Shown piece by piece: positions 1 to 11,525 of a stretch of DNA of 64,000 nt. Below the pieces are notes generated by a model. The model did no database searches. It was given only the letters and a program-made list of their open reading frames with translations, and was not told the origin of the DNA. The stretch is from Rhizomys pruinosus (Eukaryota > Chordata > Mammalia > Rodentia > Spalacidae). The position numbers and the translations under genes are program-made. Position 1 is the first letter of the stretch. Every line of letters starts with the position of its first letter. Where the stretch lies: positions 4,942,735 to 5,006,734 of the forward strand of contig VZQC01010984.1 in NCBI GenBank assembly GCA_009823505.1, written 5' to 3'.

Positions 1-51
1 GACAGCTGGGGCTACAGGGAGACCCTGTCTCAAAAAGACCAAAAAAAAAAA
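1..51 (+). mobile_element. B1 SINE, 3' end only
   Basis: The window opens inside a B1: the last ~40 bases of the 7SL-derived body (gacagctggggctacaggg, then ccctgtctcaaaaagacc) followed by a short A tail. The 5' part lies outside the window. Confidence 0.85.
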
Positions 52-1671
52 TGGCTAGGGTTTTCTCAGATATATATTTGGTTTGGACTTCTGAAATTCA
101 TTTAAAAAATGTGAATCTACTTTATTTTTTCTTTGATTTTATTAATCATGTTCTATAGCCAGAAAAAAATAGGATTTATTTATTTCAAATACTAAAATTA
201 CTCTATGCTGAAGACAATCCCAGTACCCAACGCACAAAGCCATGTCAAAAGACTCTTCTGGTACACAAAGAGCATTTTAGGCAGTTTGGAAAGTGAGCAT
301 TTTCTCAATAAGCTTTAATGTCCCTCTTGCTTAAGTGAATCAGGCTGTGAAAATACCTATTAGCATTTTTCCCGAATCTGTGTTGTGATTGTGCATATCT
401 GCCCAGTGGGTCTCTCACTCTTTCTCTTATCTCTCCTAAGAGCTTTCCCACCCCGTTCCCCAATTGCAGAGCAGTGAGAGAGATGGATAGATCTGACGGA
501 GTGTGGGCAGCCTGCATAGAACAAAAACAGATTTACTAACTTTGATGATAACTTCTAGCGAGTTCTTACCATACACCTGGGTGGGTTCCCATAAAGCCAG
601 CTGAGCCAATCGCCCTAAATTGGTTAAAAGATGACACTGGGAGATTTTTAAGCAGAAATGATTTCATTTTTTTCTCTCTCTAGTTATATGGTTAGCTGGT
701 TCAAGTGCTGATTTGTTATAGCACATAGGACTGACTCTCAGGCAGGCTAGGCTTCTCAATGCCTTGATGGCATCCGAAACTGACAGACTCCTGGGAATGG
801 ATAAGAAAGTCTGAGTTCCTCTCCTTCAAGGACACTCTCTTCAATCCATTATCTCCTACCCATGTGAAATAGTCTAGTCTATCAAAATACAGTGATTGAA
901 TAAAACTTTCATTCCAGATAATGAATACATTAATTTAGTAAAGGATTTGTACTATATGGTATTGTAGTTCCCTAAATGAACACTGAAATCCTAAAATGGA
1001 AAAACTTATCTTTGGTCTAAGTAAAATCATAGCCACTTCTCTTAAACTGCACACCGTAATAAGGTAGCAGCCCAGTTGATGCTTAAAGCAAAAAAGTCTG
1101 TTGCATAAGTTCTTAACATTTTCCAGCTATTTTAAAGACACCTGTTTTCCTATCATAACTGCATCTGGCATGAAGTAAATAGATTACAACCATAGATATC
1201 TGACTAATTTATGTTTTTATATTTCCATAGTTTTGGTAGACTAATCCAGATTGATGTGTGAACCTCCCTTTTAGAGATAAATCTTGAAATTTTGCGTTCT
1301 TGCAACCTTTTTACCTTTTATTCTTTCAAATTCTGGAATATTTTAGCATGTCCCGAATTTTAATTAGAAAACAGAAATGGGAATGTAGAACTGAGCCCTT
1401 ATGTTTTGTCTACCTAACACCCTTTCTTGTGTTATCATTCTAGAAAGAATGAGAAATCTGTTGTGCCTAACAACGATTTTGAAAGATCTTTGTACTTACA
1501 ATCACTCTTCCTTACATTAACTGGGCATACTGTACTTGTATTTACACCTTATTTTAAGAATTGCATTTTTTGCAAACATCATGAGAGTTTGACAAGTCAA
1601 AATTAAGGAGAGACAGAACCTGATGCTTGCCTTTATAAACAAAGTTGGAAGGTTTTTGAAAAAAGTGTTTT
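52..1671. other. No recognised feature
   Basis: AT-rich DNA without a recognisable SINE, LINE or coding exon. A 70-codon minus-strand frame near 305-517 has no recognisable protein signature. Confidence 0.5.
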
Positions 1672-1862
1672 ATTTTTAAATTATTTTTATTTTATCTTAT
1701 GTGTATGAGTGTATTATCTGCCATGTGTGTAAGTGCGCCTATGTCATGGAATGGCCTTGACCTAGGAGAACAGAAGAAGGCATCCAGTCCCCTGGAATCA
1801 GAGCTACAGATGGGAGTCACCATGTGGGTGCTGGGAACTGAACCCAAGCTATTAACTAAGCG
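1672..1862 (-). mobile_element. B2-type SINE, old and truncated
   Basis: Reverse-complement B2 signature: an AT-rich tail, then gtgtatgagtgtattatctg, a gtcccctggaatcagagc segment and catgtgggtgctgggaactg. It lacks the terminal ccatctctccagcc, so the SINE 5' end (A-box part) is missing or decayed. Confidence 0.75.
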
Positions 1863-1944
1863 TAGACTTCAATACTGTAAAGTATCTAAATGAATGCCTT
1901 TCAGAAGAGCATTGTCAGAATTAAAGTGATTTTAAGTATTTTAA

Positions 1945-2040
1945 GGTGGATCTCTATGAGTTCAAGGCCAGCCTGGTCTACATAGTGAGTTCCAGGACAG
2001 CTGGAACTACAGGGAGGTCCTGTCTCAAAAAAGACAAAAA
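1945..2040 (+). mobile_element. B1 SINE, 5'-truncated
   Basis: The second half of B1 (gagttcaaggccagcctgg, then ctgtctcaaaaaagac) without the head carrying the Pol III A box. It directly precedes an antisense L1 end. Confidence 0.8.
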
Positions 2041-2055
2041 AAGAATGATAATTTT

Positions 2056-2247
2056 TTATCTTTCATTGAAGATTTTTTATCTTTAATTGAAGTGCATTTC
2101 ATACATCACTTTTCAGTTCAATCCAGACTCATTTCCCCTCCATGCCCCCCCTCCCCTCCCAAGTTCATGCAGTCTGCCATACATGTCCTGTTTCCTCTTC
2201 TGAGTCTTTTCAAAGTTTTTCAAAGCAGAAGAACTGACTGAAGGAGA
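2056..2247 (-). mobile_element. L1 3' end, severely 5'-truncated
   Basis: Matches the same antisense L1 3' UTR that starts near 22,184 and 40,058 (catttcatacatcac, a C-rich run, catgcagtctgccatacat). It is flanked by an imperfect 14-bp target duplication, agaatgataatttt (2,042-2,055) and agaatgatcatttt (2,248-2,261). Only ~190 bp of L1 was inserted. Confidence 0.75.
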
Positions 2248-2261
2248 AGAATGATCATTTT

Positions 2262-2832
2262 AACATGAGAATAATGAACAAATAGCTTAGGAATGTTGAG
2301 CTGGTGAAGGAGATTAATTAATACAATAAACTTGTTGTGGGAGGGAATTAACTGGCTTGAAAGAAAAGTTATTTGGTTTTCTTCAATATATAATACATAT
2401 AGCTATTATAAAACTAATGCTTGATAAGTTACCTCAGGAAAAAGACTGACCAAAATTCAGAATTCTTCACATGTATTTCCAACATTCCAGCGCAGGGCCC
2501 TTTTCTAAATCGATTCAACTTTTGTATGCCCCCACTGACTCTCCGATGATGGAAAGTCTCTCCTCGGAGGATCTGGAATTCATAGCAGTTTTTCTTGCAG
2601 ACCTGGAAATTCCAAGCATGCTCTCGTCACTGCACCTCATCTGTCATCCAGGGGAATGGTTTTATTTACTCTTGTAATTTGGAGAAATGAGGTGATGGTA
2701 GAAAGAGCTCAGAATAATGAGGAGAAGGTGTTGGCTTTGTGTAACTCTCCATTTCTTTCTTATTTTGTTTCTTTTACATGTTGGTAAGGGTTAACTGACT
2801 GATCAGAGCCCCCTCTGCACTGTAACACATAG
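2262..2832. other. No recognised feature
   Basis: Unique-looking DNA. A 68-codon plus frame (2,471-2,677) has no recognisable domain and no supporting splice or promoter context. Confidence 0.45.
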
Positions 2833-2960
2833 CATAAATTTAACAAGTGTATATCGAGCACTACAGTGTGTCAGGCCTTGACTCCGGGGACATTGGGAAG
2901 TGTGTTTAAGACATAAAGTTAGTCCTTGCTCTTTTTGAAGCCTGGCAGGATACATATAAA
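2833..2960. mobile_element. L2-like ancient repeat fragment
   Basis: Follows the ancient mammalian pattern of a short A/T lead-in, atcgagcactacagtgtgtc, aggccttgactccggggac and tagtccttgctctttt, as in L2-type 3' fragments. Heavily diverged. Family assignment is by memory of the consensus. Confidence 0.4.
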
Positions 2961-3599
2961 CAAGTCCACATCCTATTGTGCACTTCTCACCAACAAGCTG
3001 CCAGGTTCTTTCCTTGAGAATTTCCTGTGTGAGCCTGTGATCTTATTCAGCTGTTTTCCAATGTACTTCAAGCATTTCTTTGTTTGGGGTCTTTCATATG
3101 CTAGGGCTTATAGTCCACTTCAATGTTCATAGGTTACAAGGATTTCAAATAACAAATACTGGTAAGCTTGTGCTACAGGCAAGTGGTCATAGAGAGTCTC
3201 AAGGACTGAAACAGGGAGTCGCTCCATTGTGTTGAAGGACATCACCTGCATGAGATAAGGTGAGCTTTTCAAGTGGGTGATGAATATTAGAGACAGCACA
3301 GATGCCCAGTGCAACAGACAGAAAAGGATGCATTGCTTCATGTGGGATGAGTTTGGTACTTTATCTAGAAGGATAGGTTGGATGAGTAAAAGAGATAAAT
3401 TATGTCATACTGGATCCTAAGTTACTTATGGCTCTTTTGATTACCAAATATAAACTGACTGACACAGCAGGAGTGGTTCTGAGCTTCAGACATGTTGGAG
3501 TCATGAGGTCCTATATTTTCCATTGATTAATCTTTCTTTCACTTGGCTGTGCTGCTATGCTTCCTTCTGCACAGACTTACATCCTGTTCCTTTAATAAC
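2961..3599. other. No recognised feature
   Basis: No repeat or coding signature recognised. Short frames on both strands overlap here and none looks like a known protein. Confidence 0.45.
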
Positions 3600-3601
3600 C
3601 C

Positions 3602-3634
<33 letters not shown>
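3600..3634. repeat. (CA)n microsatellite
   Basis: About 16 uninterrupted CA units after ataaccc, ending in actcacatct. It makes a run of His-Thr codons in two overlapping frames that should not be read as protein. Confidence 0.95.
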
Positions 3635-3637
<3 letters not shown>

Positions 3638-3777
3638 TCTCCCAATGGTTTTATACAAACTCACAAATTCCAATGATTTTCCTAATTGGGCCAATGAACA
3701 TCAGTTTCCCATCCTGCAACTGGAGGGATGGGCCAAGTTGAGGTTACCTGCCCACACAAAAAAATGGAGAGATGAGC

Positions 3778-3932
3778 CAAGCGTGCGTGGTGGCACATGA
3801 TTTTAATCCTAGCACTCAGGAGGCAGAGGCAGGCAGATCTCTGTGAGTTCAAGGCCAGCCTGGTCTGCAGAGTGATTTCTAGGCCAGCTGGGGCTATAGG
3901 GAGACCCTGTCTCAAAAAAAAAAAAAAAAAAA
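3778..3932 (+). mobile_element. B1 SINE with 12-bp target duplication
   Basis: Near full-length B1 with an A tail of about 19. A perfect 12-bp duplication ggagagatgagc flanks it at 3,766-3,777 and 3,933-3,944, so the insertion boundaries are exact. Confidence 0.95.
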
Positions 3933-4064
3933 GGAGAGATGAGCAGTTAGCTCTACCTGAGGCACATCAAAACAAGATCAGAAAAGGGTAGGTAGCTCTC
4001 CAAAGAAAAAAATAGTGATGCATTTATCCAAAATACAACCATCAGTATTGTAACTATTCCATAA

Positions 4065-4260
4065 TAAAGAACTCTCTGGATGCCAGGAACTATTCCAAAC
4101 AGCTATGAAGATTACCCATTTTATGTTCCTAACATCCAGTGAGATCGATACTCTTCTCATCCCTTGTCATATAGGGAAACTGAGGATTAAAAAGCTGAAG
4201 TGATTAATATATGATTGGTAAATAGCAGACTAGGGACTTAAGCCTGGCCGTCATTTTGCC
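4065..4260 (-). mobile_element. MIR SINE
   Basis: Antisense MIR pattern in order: gatgccaggaactattcc, a diverged middle, tatagggaaactgaggatt, then agcagactagggacttaag. It is an old mammalian-wide element that predates rodents. Confidence 0.65.
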
Positions 4261-4923
4261 CCTGCACACTCTCAGCCCCTGCCTTCTAATGAACTGACTT
4301 CTGCACATGCGGAAGGCTCACTCTCAGAAATGAGCACAGTGTAAGTGAGCGATAATGAGAAGACCAGCAGTGCAGGACGACGGTGATTTCAGCACATACT
4401 CATAGCCATGGAAACCATATCCAGAAAGCTTTAGACAGCATTGTCTACCTTCATGAGAAGTCAAGCTTTGAGCAGACACCGGCAACAACGTCCAGGGGAA
4501 ATAAAATGGCTACCAGAGAAAAATAAATCACACCTCAGAAGCTAATGCAGTCCAGATCTCTTGGCAGCTTACAAGTTATACTTTTATATGGTTTACAAAG
4601 ACTAGTTTCATACCTGTGTCCAATCCTCATTTTCTCTGTCCTCCTGCTTTGAACTATCATTCATGGAACATAAATAGATCTTAGGTAAAGCTAACAGTGT
4701 GTTTGGACTCACGTGCTCAGACCACAATGACACTGAGAAGCAGCCAACCCAAGCATGCGTCTGTTTACTATGCCTTTCCTACTGCAAAGCAAGCCCAGCT
4801 GGAAAAAAAAAAAAAAAAAGCATCACACAGGCACAACAACAGCGTTTGTGCTTCAGAAGAGAAACGGATGCATTAGGAACAGTTGTCTTCCCTTCGAAGT
4901 AGAATATGTTCTCTTTTCTTGTA
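4261..4923. other. Unique stretch with a poly-A run
   Basis: No gene seen. A run of about 18 A lies at 4,802-4,819 without a recognisable SINE body upstream. Confidence 0.45.
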
Positions 4924-4937
4924 TTAAAATGGGAGTT

Positions 4938-5189
4938 GGGGCTGGAGAGATAGCCTAGCGGTTAAGAGCGCTGACCGCTCTTACAGAGGACCTGGGTTCG
5001 ATCCCCAGCACCCACATGGCGGCTGAGAACCGTCTGAAACTCCAATTCCAGGAGAACTCCAGTTCCAGGGGAATCCGAGGCCCGCTTCTGACCTCCGCGG
5101 CATTGCGCGACATGGGTGCACAAACCTGCATGCAGACAGTACATTCATACACATACATAAATAAATAAAATTAATAAAAAAAAAAGTGT
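4938..5189 (+). mobile_element. B2-type SINE, intact, duplicated-core subfamily
   Basis: Best intact example of the family. The tRNA-like head has an A box tagcctagcgg and a B box ggttcgatccc, both fitting the Pol III internal promoter consensus. The body carries an internal tandem duplication (aactccaattccaggag then aactccagttccagggg), and the tail is (AATA)n. A perfect 14-bp target duplication ttaaaatgggagtt lies at 4,924-4,937 and 5,190-5,203. It is L1-mobilised by family knowledge. Confidence 0.97.
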
Positions 5190-5520
5190 TTAAAATGGGA
5201 GTTAACTTTAAACAAATAAAATTCAACCTTAGGCTTCAGAAAAATTAATGTTAGTTTTTGACAGCGTCATTTCTCTGGTCCTAGAAAGTCTTACGGAAGT
5301 TATGTTGGACGCTCATCAAGACCTTCCTTTCTGGGGTAGACAGAGCACTATTTTCTTCATCTCTCTTTTATCAATTTCCCCTCACTTCCTGCACATTCTC
5401 TCCTTGCCAGCTTTATCTCTGCCCCTACATATTCTATCCAAGCAGGTGGAAGGCGCTTCTCACAGTGTGGCTGTGGTACTGTCTTCCTGCTCTGTCCTCA
5501 AGCAAACTTTTATTTAAAAT

Positions 5521-5731
5521 ATTTCCTTTTCTATTATTTTCTGTGTAGGAGTGTATTGCCTGTATGTATGTATATGCACCCGTGTCATGCAATGCCCACA
5601 GAGGTCAGAAGAGGGTGTCAGATCCCCTGGAACTGGAGTTACAGATGGTTGTCAGCCATCATGTGGAATCAAACCCAGGTCCTCTGCAAGAGCAGCCAAT
5701 GCTCTAAACCACTGAGCCATCTCTCCAACCC
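5521..5731 (-). mobile_element. B2-type SINE, older
   Basis: Antisense B2 body ending in ccactgagccatctctcc. It has the single-core form (ctggaactggagttacag) and the older ctcag-type A-box region. Confidence 0.88.
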
Positions 5732-5863
5732 CTCAAGTGCATTTTTCTATGCCTGGATTTTAGAAAGAAGATAAGCCTAAGGTCCCAAACCTCCCTTCAG
5801 AAAGAGCCTTACATTTCTATTGTGAGCCAGTTGATGTAAAATCAGCAGTTAACATTTTCTTTT

Positions 5864-5944
5864 CAGAGGTGGTGCTGGGAATGTAACTCAGGACCTTGCA
5901 CTTATTAGACAAGTCCTGCCACTGAGTTCTACACTGAGCCCCAA
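5864..5944 (-). mobile_element. ID-type SINE, diverged
   Basis: Antisense tRNA-derived ID pattern: ggtgctgggaatgtaactc, aggaccttgcacttattag, then ccactgagttctacactgag. About 80 bp, without a clear tail. Confidence 0.6.
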
Positions 5945-5957
5945 ATAACTAGTTTTT

Positions 5958-6207
5958 TGGGGGGCGGTATTTTATTTATTTTTGTATGTGTATGAATGTA
6001 CTGTCTGCATGTAGGTTTGTGCATCCGTGTCATGCAATGCCTCGGAGGTCAGAAGAGGGTCTCAGATTCCCCTGGAACTGGAGTTCTCCTGGAATTGGAG
6101 TTACAGACAGTTCTTAGCTGTCATGTGGGTGCTAGGGATCGAACCTGGGTCCTCTGCAAAAGCAGTCGGTGCTCTTAACCACTAGGCCATCTCTCCAGCC
6201 CCCAAAA
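5958..6207 (-). mobile_element. B2-type SINE, duplicated-core subfamily
   Basis: Full-length antisense copy carrying both core repeats (ctggaactggagttctcc then tggaattggagttacag). An 11-bp target duplication aactagttttt lies at 5,947-5,957 and 6,208-6,218. Confidence 0.95.
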
Positions 6208-6635
6208 AACTAGTTTTTAACTGGAGTTGAGGGTATGTCCTTTCATTCATCAAGAATGTGACCATACAAAGTGGGCAAAATTACCTTGTTTTCTTTCCTG
6301 GTTTTTATTTCTCCAAAATAATGGTCAAAAATGGAACATTTGGGTCCTTTAGAATGTGCTTATTTTAAAAAGTGTTTAAATAAATTTACCTTTAGGTAAT
6401 AGGTTTTATAGAAACCTTAAGTTACATGGGCTTGTGACATGAGAAAAAAATTGATAACGAGTGATTTTTCCCTTTCTCAATTGTTTGTGCTGGACATTCT
6501 TGGAGTTCTATGAATCACTTCTAAAAGTTACTGTATTTGAAACATGCAAGAATACTATTGGAAAATCTTTAATATAAAAATTGCAATGAAGAGTTTTTTC
6601 AGAATGTCTTGGTTACTATTAAGATTGGGAAAGTT

Positions 6636-6866
6636 GGGGGTTGGAGAGATGGCTCAGTGGTTAAGAACACTTGCTGTTCTTCTAGAGGATCCAGGTTTGA
6701 TTCCTAGCACCCATATAGCAGCTAACTCCAGTTCCAAGGGATCCAACACTGTCTTCTGGCCTCTGCCCAGGCATTCATTGCATCCACATAGAACACTTAC
6801 ATACATGTAGGCAAAACACTCATAGACATTAACAGTTTTTTAATGATAAAGAAAAAATTTTTTTTA
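6636..6866 (+). mobile_element. B2-type SINE, mouse-like form
   Basis: Sense copy with gagatggctcagtggttaag and a diverged body. A perfect 15-bp target duplication aagattgggaaagtt lies at 6,621-6,635 and 6,867-6,881. Confidence 0.95.
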
Positions 6867-6926
6867 AAGATTGGGAAAGTTAGAGCTTATAGAGCTCATG
6901 TTTTTAGGTCAAGAGGTATGTTTGTG

Positions 6927-7149
6927 GAGCTGAAGAGATGGCTCAGTGTTTAAGAGCACTGATTGCTCTTGCAGAGGACCCAAGTTCAATTCCCAGCATC
7001 CATTTGGCAGCTAACAACCGTCCATAACTCTAATTAGAATATGATGCCCTCTTCTGACCTCCATGGGCATTGCACAACACAGGTGCTTTTACGTACATGT
7101 AGGCAATACATGTATATACAAACAATAAAAATAATAAATGTTTTTTAAA
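6927..7149 (+). mobile_element. B2-type SINE, older
   Basis: Sense B2 starting gagctgaagagatggctcag and ending in an AAT-rich tail. A 16-bp target duplication with one mismatch (aagaggtatgtttgtg / aagaggtatatttgtg) lies at 6,911-6,926 and 7,150-7,165. Confidence 0.92.
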
Positions 7150-7165
7150 AAGAGGTATATTTGTG

Positions 7166-7860
7166 TAAGGTGGGGGGGACTCATGAACTTATATGTACAA
7201 AATTATGTCCATATGCATTTTTTCCTGGGGAAAGGCACAGGAGTATCTTTTCCATTGTTTTAGAGAGTTGGTGACAGGTAGAATTCTTTGCTCATATTCT
7301 GTAACCTCTGTGTACCCTGGTATATACTCTTGATAGCTTCTTTACCCCTTCCCAGTTAACCATTCTTTCTGACAGGCTGGAGCCCTCATGGTGGTGTAGG
7401 TAAGGGGCCAGAGCACTGAGTGCACAGCAGGGAGTGGCTTTGGGATGAACACCAGAAGATGAAAGGGGTCCCTGACCACCTTGACCAGAAAACCTGGGCA
7501 GTTCAAATATGCCACCCATGTAGTCAAACTTCTTTTACACTGAATTGAAAGAGGCCGTCAAGGGGAAAATTGAGCTATTAGCTTTCTACTGTTATCTGTT
7601 TTTTTCCCCCAGTCTCATTTTTTATTTGATGATTTGGGAGATTTTTTTTATTACGTTCAGTGTCTATCTCCATTACAACACCACAACATTCTAATTGGCT
7701 TTTGTATGGGACAAACAGGAGGTATTGCTTCTGGCAGGATAGGATTTTCTGTCCTGTTGATTGATGGATTAATTTTTATTGAGCACAGTGTGCTACCAGC
7801 AGAACCAAAATTCCAACATACAATTCCAGCTCTAGTAACTGATGTTCTAATGAAAAGTAA
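7166..7860. other. No recognised feature
   Basis: Unique-looking DNA with short overlapping frames on both strands (for example 7,634-7,939 plus, which runs into the TC tract). No protein family recognised. Confidence 0.45.
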
Positions 7861-7870
7861 AAGTATCAAG

Positions 7871-7872
<2 letters not shown>

Positions 7873-7922
<50 letters not shown>
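7873..7922. repeat. (TC)n microsatellite
   Basis: About 24 uninterrupted TC units. A purine-rich partner tract of opposite composition lies about 125 bp downstream. Confidence 0.95.
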
Positions 7923-7924
<2 letters not shown>

Positions 7925-8047
7925 TTTTCCTCTTTTTAAACCATATTCCATTCTATTTCTCTCTTTCGAGATGAATTTGCATGAACTTAAAAAGAACAGT
8001 GAAACAATGCATCAGACTAAAAGATCAGAAGCATGCTAGAGGAAATG

Positions 8048-8069
8048 GAGAGAGAGAGGAGAGGAGAGG

Positions 8070-8117
<48 letters not shown>
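8048..8117. repeat. (GA)n / (GAGGA)n microsatellite
   Basis: GA units with an embedded gaggagagg-type pentamer run, then about 18 clean GA units. Confidence 0.95.
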
Positions 8118-8119
<2 letters not shown>

Positions 8120-8423
8120 AACCAGATAACCTGGTGGGGGCAATGACCTCAGTCATCTTATTATGTAGATATTCAAAGGTGAACTACCAATATTGGAACA
8201 TTTTTCCAGAACTTGTTTTTGTTCTGTTTGTAGATCCTGGTATATTTGCTAATTCATGTTCTTGGGCTATAGAGTGATGTGGCCCTACATGAAGATCTGT
8301 TCAATTGAAATACAGCCTATTACTATCTACCTTAATTTCATGAAGGGCAAATGATTCTTAATATTCATATGAAGAATGACTCATTCTCTGTCCATGCCTG
8401 TGATATAAAAGCCTGTAGAGCTA
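8118..8423. other. No recognised feature
   Basis: Unique-looking DNA between the GA tract and a B2. No gene or repeat recognised. Confidence 0.4.
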
Positions 8424-8622
8424 GGGCTGAAGAGATGGCTCAGTGGTTAAGAACACCAACTGCTCTTGTAGAGGACCCAGGATCGTAACAGTCATCTGTA
8501 ACTCCAGTTTCAGGGTATCTGATACTTTCTTCTCTCCTCCACAGGCATTGCAAGACACAGGGGCACTTACACACATGAATGCAATCCACTCATACACATA
8601 AAAATATAATAAATAATTTAAG
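8424..8622 (+). mobile_element. B2-type SINE with internal deletion
   Basis: Head gctgaagagatggctcagtg. About 30-40 bases after the B-box region are missing (gacccaggatcgtaacagtc joins head to core). The AT tail leads straight into a B1. Confidence 0.88.
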
Positions 8623-8744
8623 TTGAGCATGGTGGCATACACCTATCTTTAATCTCAGCACTTGGGAGGCAGAAGCAGGTATCCACTCTGTGAGTTCAAA
8701 GCCAGCCTGGTCTACATTGTGAGTTCCAGGACAGCTGGGGCTAA
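8623..8744 (+). mobile_element. B1 SINE, 3'-truncated
   Basis: B1 head gagcatggtggcatacacc through caggacagctggggcta, where the body stops and AT-rich DNA follows. The ctgtctcaaaaag end is absent. Confidence 0.85.
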
Positions 8745-8769
8745 TATACATATAAAAATATACTTTAGG

Positions 8770-8999
8770 TGGGCTAGAGAGATGGCCTAGCAGTTAAGAG
8801 TACCAACTGCTCTTGCAGAGGACCCGGGTTCGATCCCCAGCACCCACATGCAGCTGAGAAGTGTCTTTAACTCCAATTCCAAGGGAAACCAATGCCCTCT
8901 TCTGACCTCCTTGGCATTGCATGACATGGGTGCACAAACCTACATGCAGACAGTACATGCATACACATACAAAAATAAATTTAAAAAATAAAAAAATAA
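8770..8999 (+). mobile_element. B2-type SINE, single-core young form
   Basis: Has gatggcctagcagttaagag, an exact B box ggttcgatccc, one core (aactccaattccaaggg) and an AAAT-rich tail. It lacks the internal duplication. Confidence 0.93.
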
Positions 9000-9252
9000 A
9001 CTGTAGGGTCATTTTGCTCAGTAAGTTAATGCTCCTAAAGGAAGTTGCCATGTGTTTTTTAGTTTTATTGAAAATTAAGTAATCATAATAGGCATTTTCC
9101 TCTTTGGTGAAAGCAAAAACTTTAAGCTCAATTTTTAAAAAAAAGCCAGTTTCATCTCAGAAACAGTGATGATATTTCTGAGACACAGTTCCTCTACAGA
9201 ATGGAGAGTTGATGGTGATGATCTTTAAGATTCTTTGTAGCTCTGAGCCCTG

Positions 9253-9317
<65 letters not shown>
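9253..9317. repeat. (TC)n(AC)n compound microsatellite
   Basis: About 22 TC units run directly into about 11 AC units. Confidence 0.95.
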
Positions 9318-11210
9318 TTCTGTCCTGTTTCATTACAATAGATCAATAGACGTTGCCTAGGAGCAAGATTCATGCCTCCTCAGGTATCCACCTATTTCCC
9401 AGACAGTGAACAGAAGACTAAATATATTTTGGCTGAATACATTACCTTCCCCCATATGTGGTTTTGCTGAATGGTGCCTCAAATCTTTCTTTGGAGAGAA
9501 GCAGAATCCATTTTATAGATTCTTACCTTTTGTGTGTATAAATTTAAACATCATATTGAAATTCTTGTGTTACTCTGCCTGCATAATTACATCTAAAACG
9601 CTGTCATCTTCCCCATTTTGTCTTTTAGTCGGCCCATTCTCTTGCAGACTTCTTGATAAAAGGTCCCAATGGAGAAACACAACAAACAAAAATCAGAAAG
9701 CTCGCACTTGTTGAAGCTTGGACCACTCAGAAAGATCCCAGCGCTCACTGAGGCCCGATGGTGAGAAGTCCTCTGCAGCCAGCCAAAAAATAGCTGGCAT
9801 TCGGTCTCTCAACACACGGACAGAACAAATGTCCCTGGGCTATGCACATTAACCTGCACTCCCAAATAATGGGTCTGTTCCGAAGAGCTGATGAAGGAAG
9901 TCTGCTCATCAGGGTGAATCCAGAGAGCCCATTGATTGGGCTTCCATGGCTGGGAAGGGCCAAAATAACCTTCAACAAGGTTAAATGAACTCGTTTCATT
10001 GCCTTTTCCCCTAAACAGTCAGTTTTAGTATAAAAGTAAGACTGGCCTAGACATTGTGTTTGTGTGTAGTCAGAGAGCAGGGGACAAGAGGGTGCAACTG
10101 CGGGAGCATAGGAAAGGAGATTTACTTTTGGGGTGAATTTTCCCTCTAAACCTCAGCCTGAGCTCGGGCCTCTCTGCACATTTGATAGGCAACACTGCTC
10201 TCTAGTGGCCAAGCAGGAGAAACTCACGCCCCATTTAAACCGCGCTAAATTTAGGGATACTTTTTATTTCTGAAAGTGCATTCCGTTTTAAGATTACTTT
10301 CTTTTCAATGTTAAGATGGAAAAAAAAGTACACAAAATAAAATTTTATATTAAGGAGTGCAGGGCACTCCTCTCTCCTTTCTCTCCTTATTTCTTCAAAT
10401 GATGTTTCTCCAAACCCTTTGAGGCCCAAAGTCTGTGGCTCTGGGGAGAGACCTGACACTTCTCCCACGCTCAGGCGATTTGAGAAGCCATTGGGAAATA
10501 TATACCGTCACTGCTGCCTCGTGGGAAGGCTTTTTCCTAAGCTTCTCACACGTACGGTTCTTTCCCATCATGTAGTTCGCCTCGAAAGCCCTCCACAGGG
10601 CAGTCCTCCTCCATCTCCGCTCTCTCTGGGTCTATCCCCAGCATGGTAGCATTCTACTGGCTTCCTACAGCCCAACAAGTTTAAAAGAAACTTGGTTGCT
10701 TGTCTGCTTGTTTACTCTCTCTCCCAGTCACCATGTGCACTTCACAGCACCAGGGTCTCCGTCTATCTTTGTCACATGGCAGACTTGAAACAACTATTTT
10801 TGAACAAATGAATGAATGGGAGAGAATATGTAAGTCCCAAGCCCTCCCTGCCCATAGAAATCTTTTTTTCCACTGTTAGAAAGTGACTTTTTACTAGCAG
10901 GATTTTACTAGGGAACTGTAGGGTGCACATTCGTGGGGACTGCAGGCCAAGACTGAAAGTTCCCACAGCTCCACTTCGTGTACCATTTTAAGTTGGATTA
11001 TATGTGCTTCACCTTGTCTGCTTAGAAGCATTTACATATAATCAGTCGTATATAGGAGTGGACTAAAAATAACAGTTGCACAGAGAACACAAGAGGACAT
11101 TTTAAAATCTTTGCAGTTTTGTTAATAGACAAATCACAAGTGGTAGCTTACTTAACTAAATTTACTTAATAAGAGACACAAACAATGCATGGATCCCACT
11201 ACGGGATCTT
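9318..11210. other. Repeat-poor stretch, candidate regulatory DNA
   Basis: About 1.9 kb with no recognisable interspersed repeat, GC-richer than its neighbours around 9,700-10,700. No convincing exon: the longest frames (about 60-100 codons) have no domain signature. Function is not inferred beyond the motif listed separately. Confidence 0.4.
10197..10208 (-). promoter_or_regulatory. CTCF-like core motif
   Basis: The minus strand reads ccactagagagc, 11 of 12 positions of the published CTCF core CCASYAGRKGGC. It lies in a repeat-poor segment. A single motif match occurs often by chance, so binding is only a possibility. Confidence 0.25.
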
Positions 11211-11368
11211 TTTTTTTTTTTTTGGTCTTTTCGAGACAGGGTCTGCCTGTAGCCCCAGTTGTCCTAGAACTCATTCTGTAGACCAGGCTGGCCTTGAACT
11301 CACAAAAATCTGCCTGTCTCTGCCTCCCGAGTGCTAGGATTAAAGGAGTGCCCCACCACGCCTGGCCA
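11211..11368 (-). mobile_element. B1 SINE
   Basis: Antisense B1 from a T-run through cgagacagggtctgcctg to ccaccacgcctggc. Near full length. No clear target duplication. Confidence 0.93.
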
Positions 11369-11474
11369 CCATGGGGTTTTTAATCATGCTGTACCTTTTT
11401 TTGGAAAAACCAGAATGCTGAGGTAATGGCAGTGTTTGCCTCTACATCAGCATCCTTGGCTCAGTGATAGAACC

Positions 11475-11489
11475 TTTATTTATTTATTT

Positions 11490-11525
<36 letters not shown>

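Noticed and set aside
3600..3634. Short-unit arrays that might be read as a CRISPR-like array
   Set aside because: They are plain dinucleotide microsatellites without spacers, in a mammalian genome.
4951..5025. tRNA-like A and B boxes that might suggest tRNA genes (also in every B2-type copy)
   Set aside because: They belong to the SINE head. There is no complete cloverleaf with an anticodon arm and acceptor pairing that I can support.
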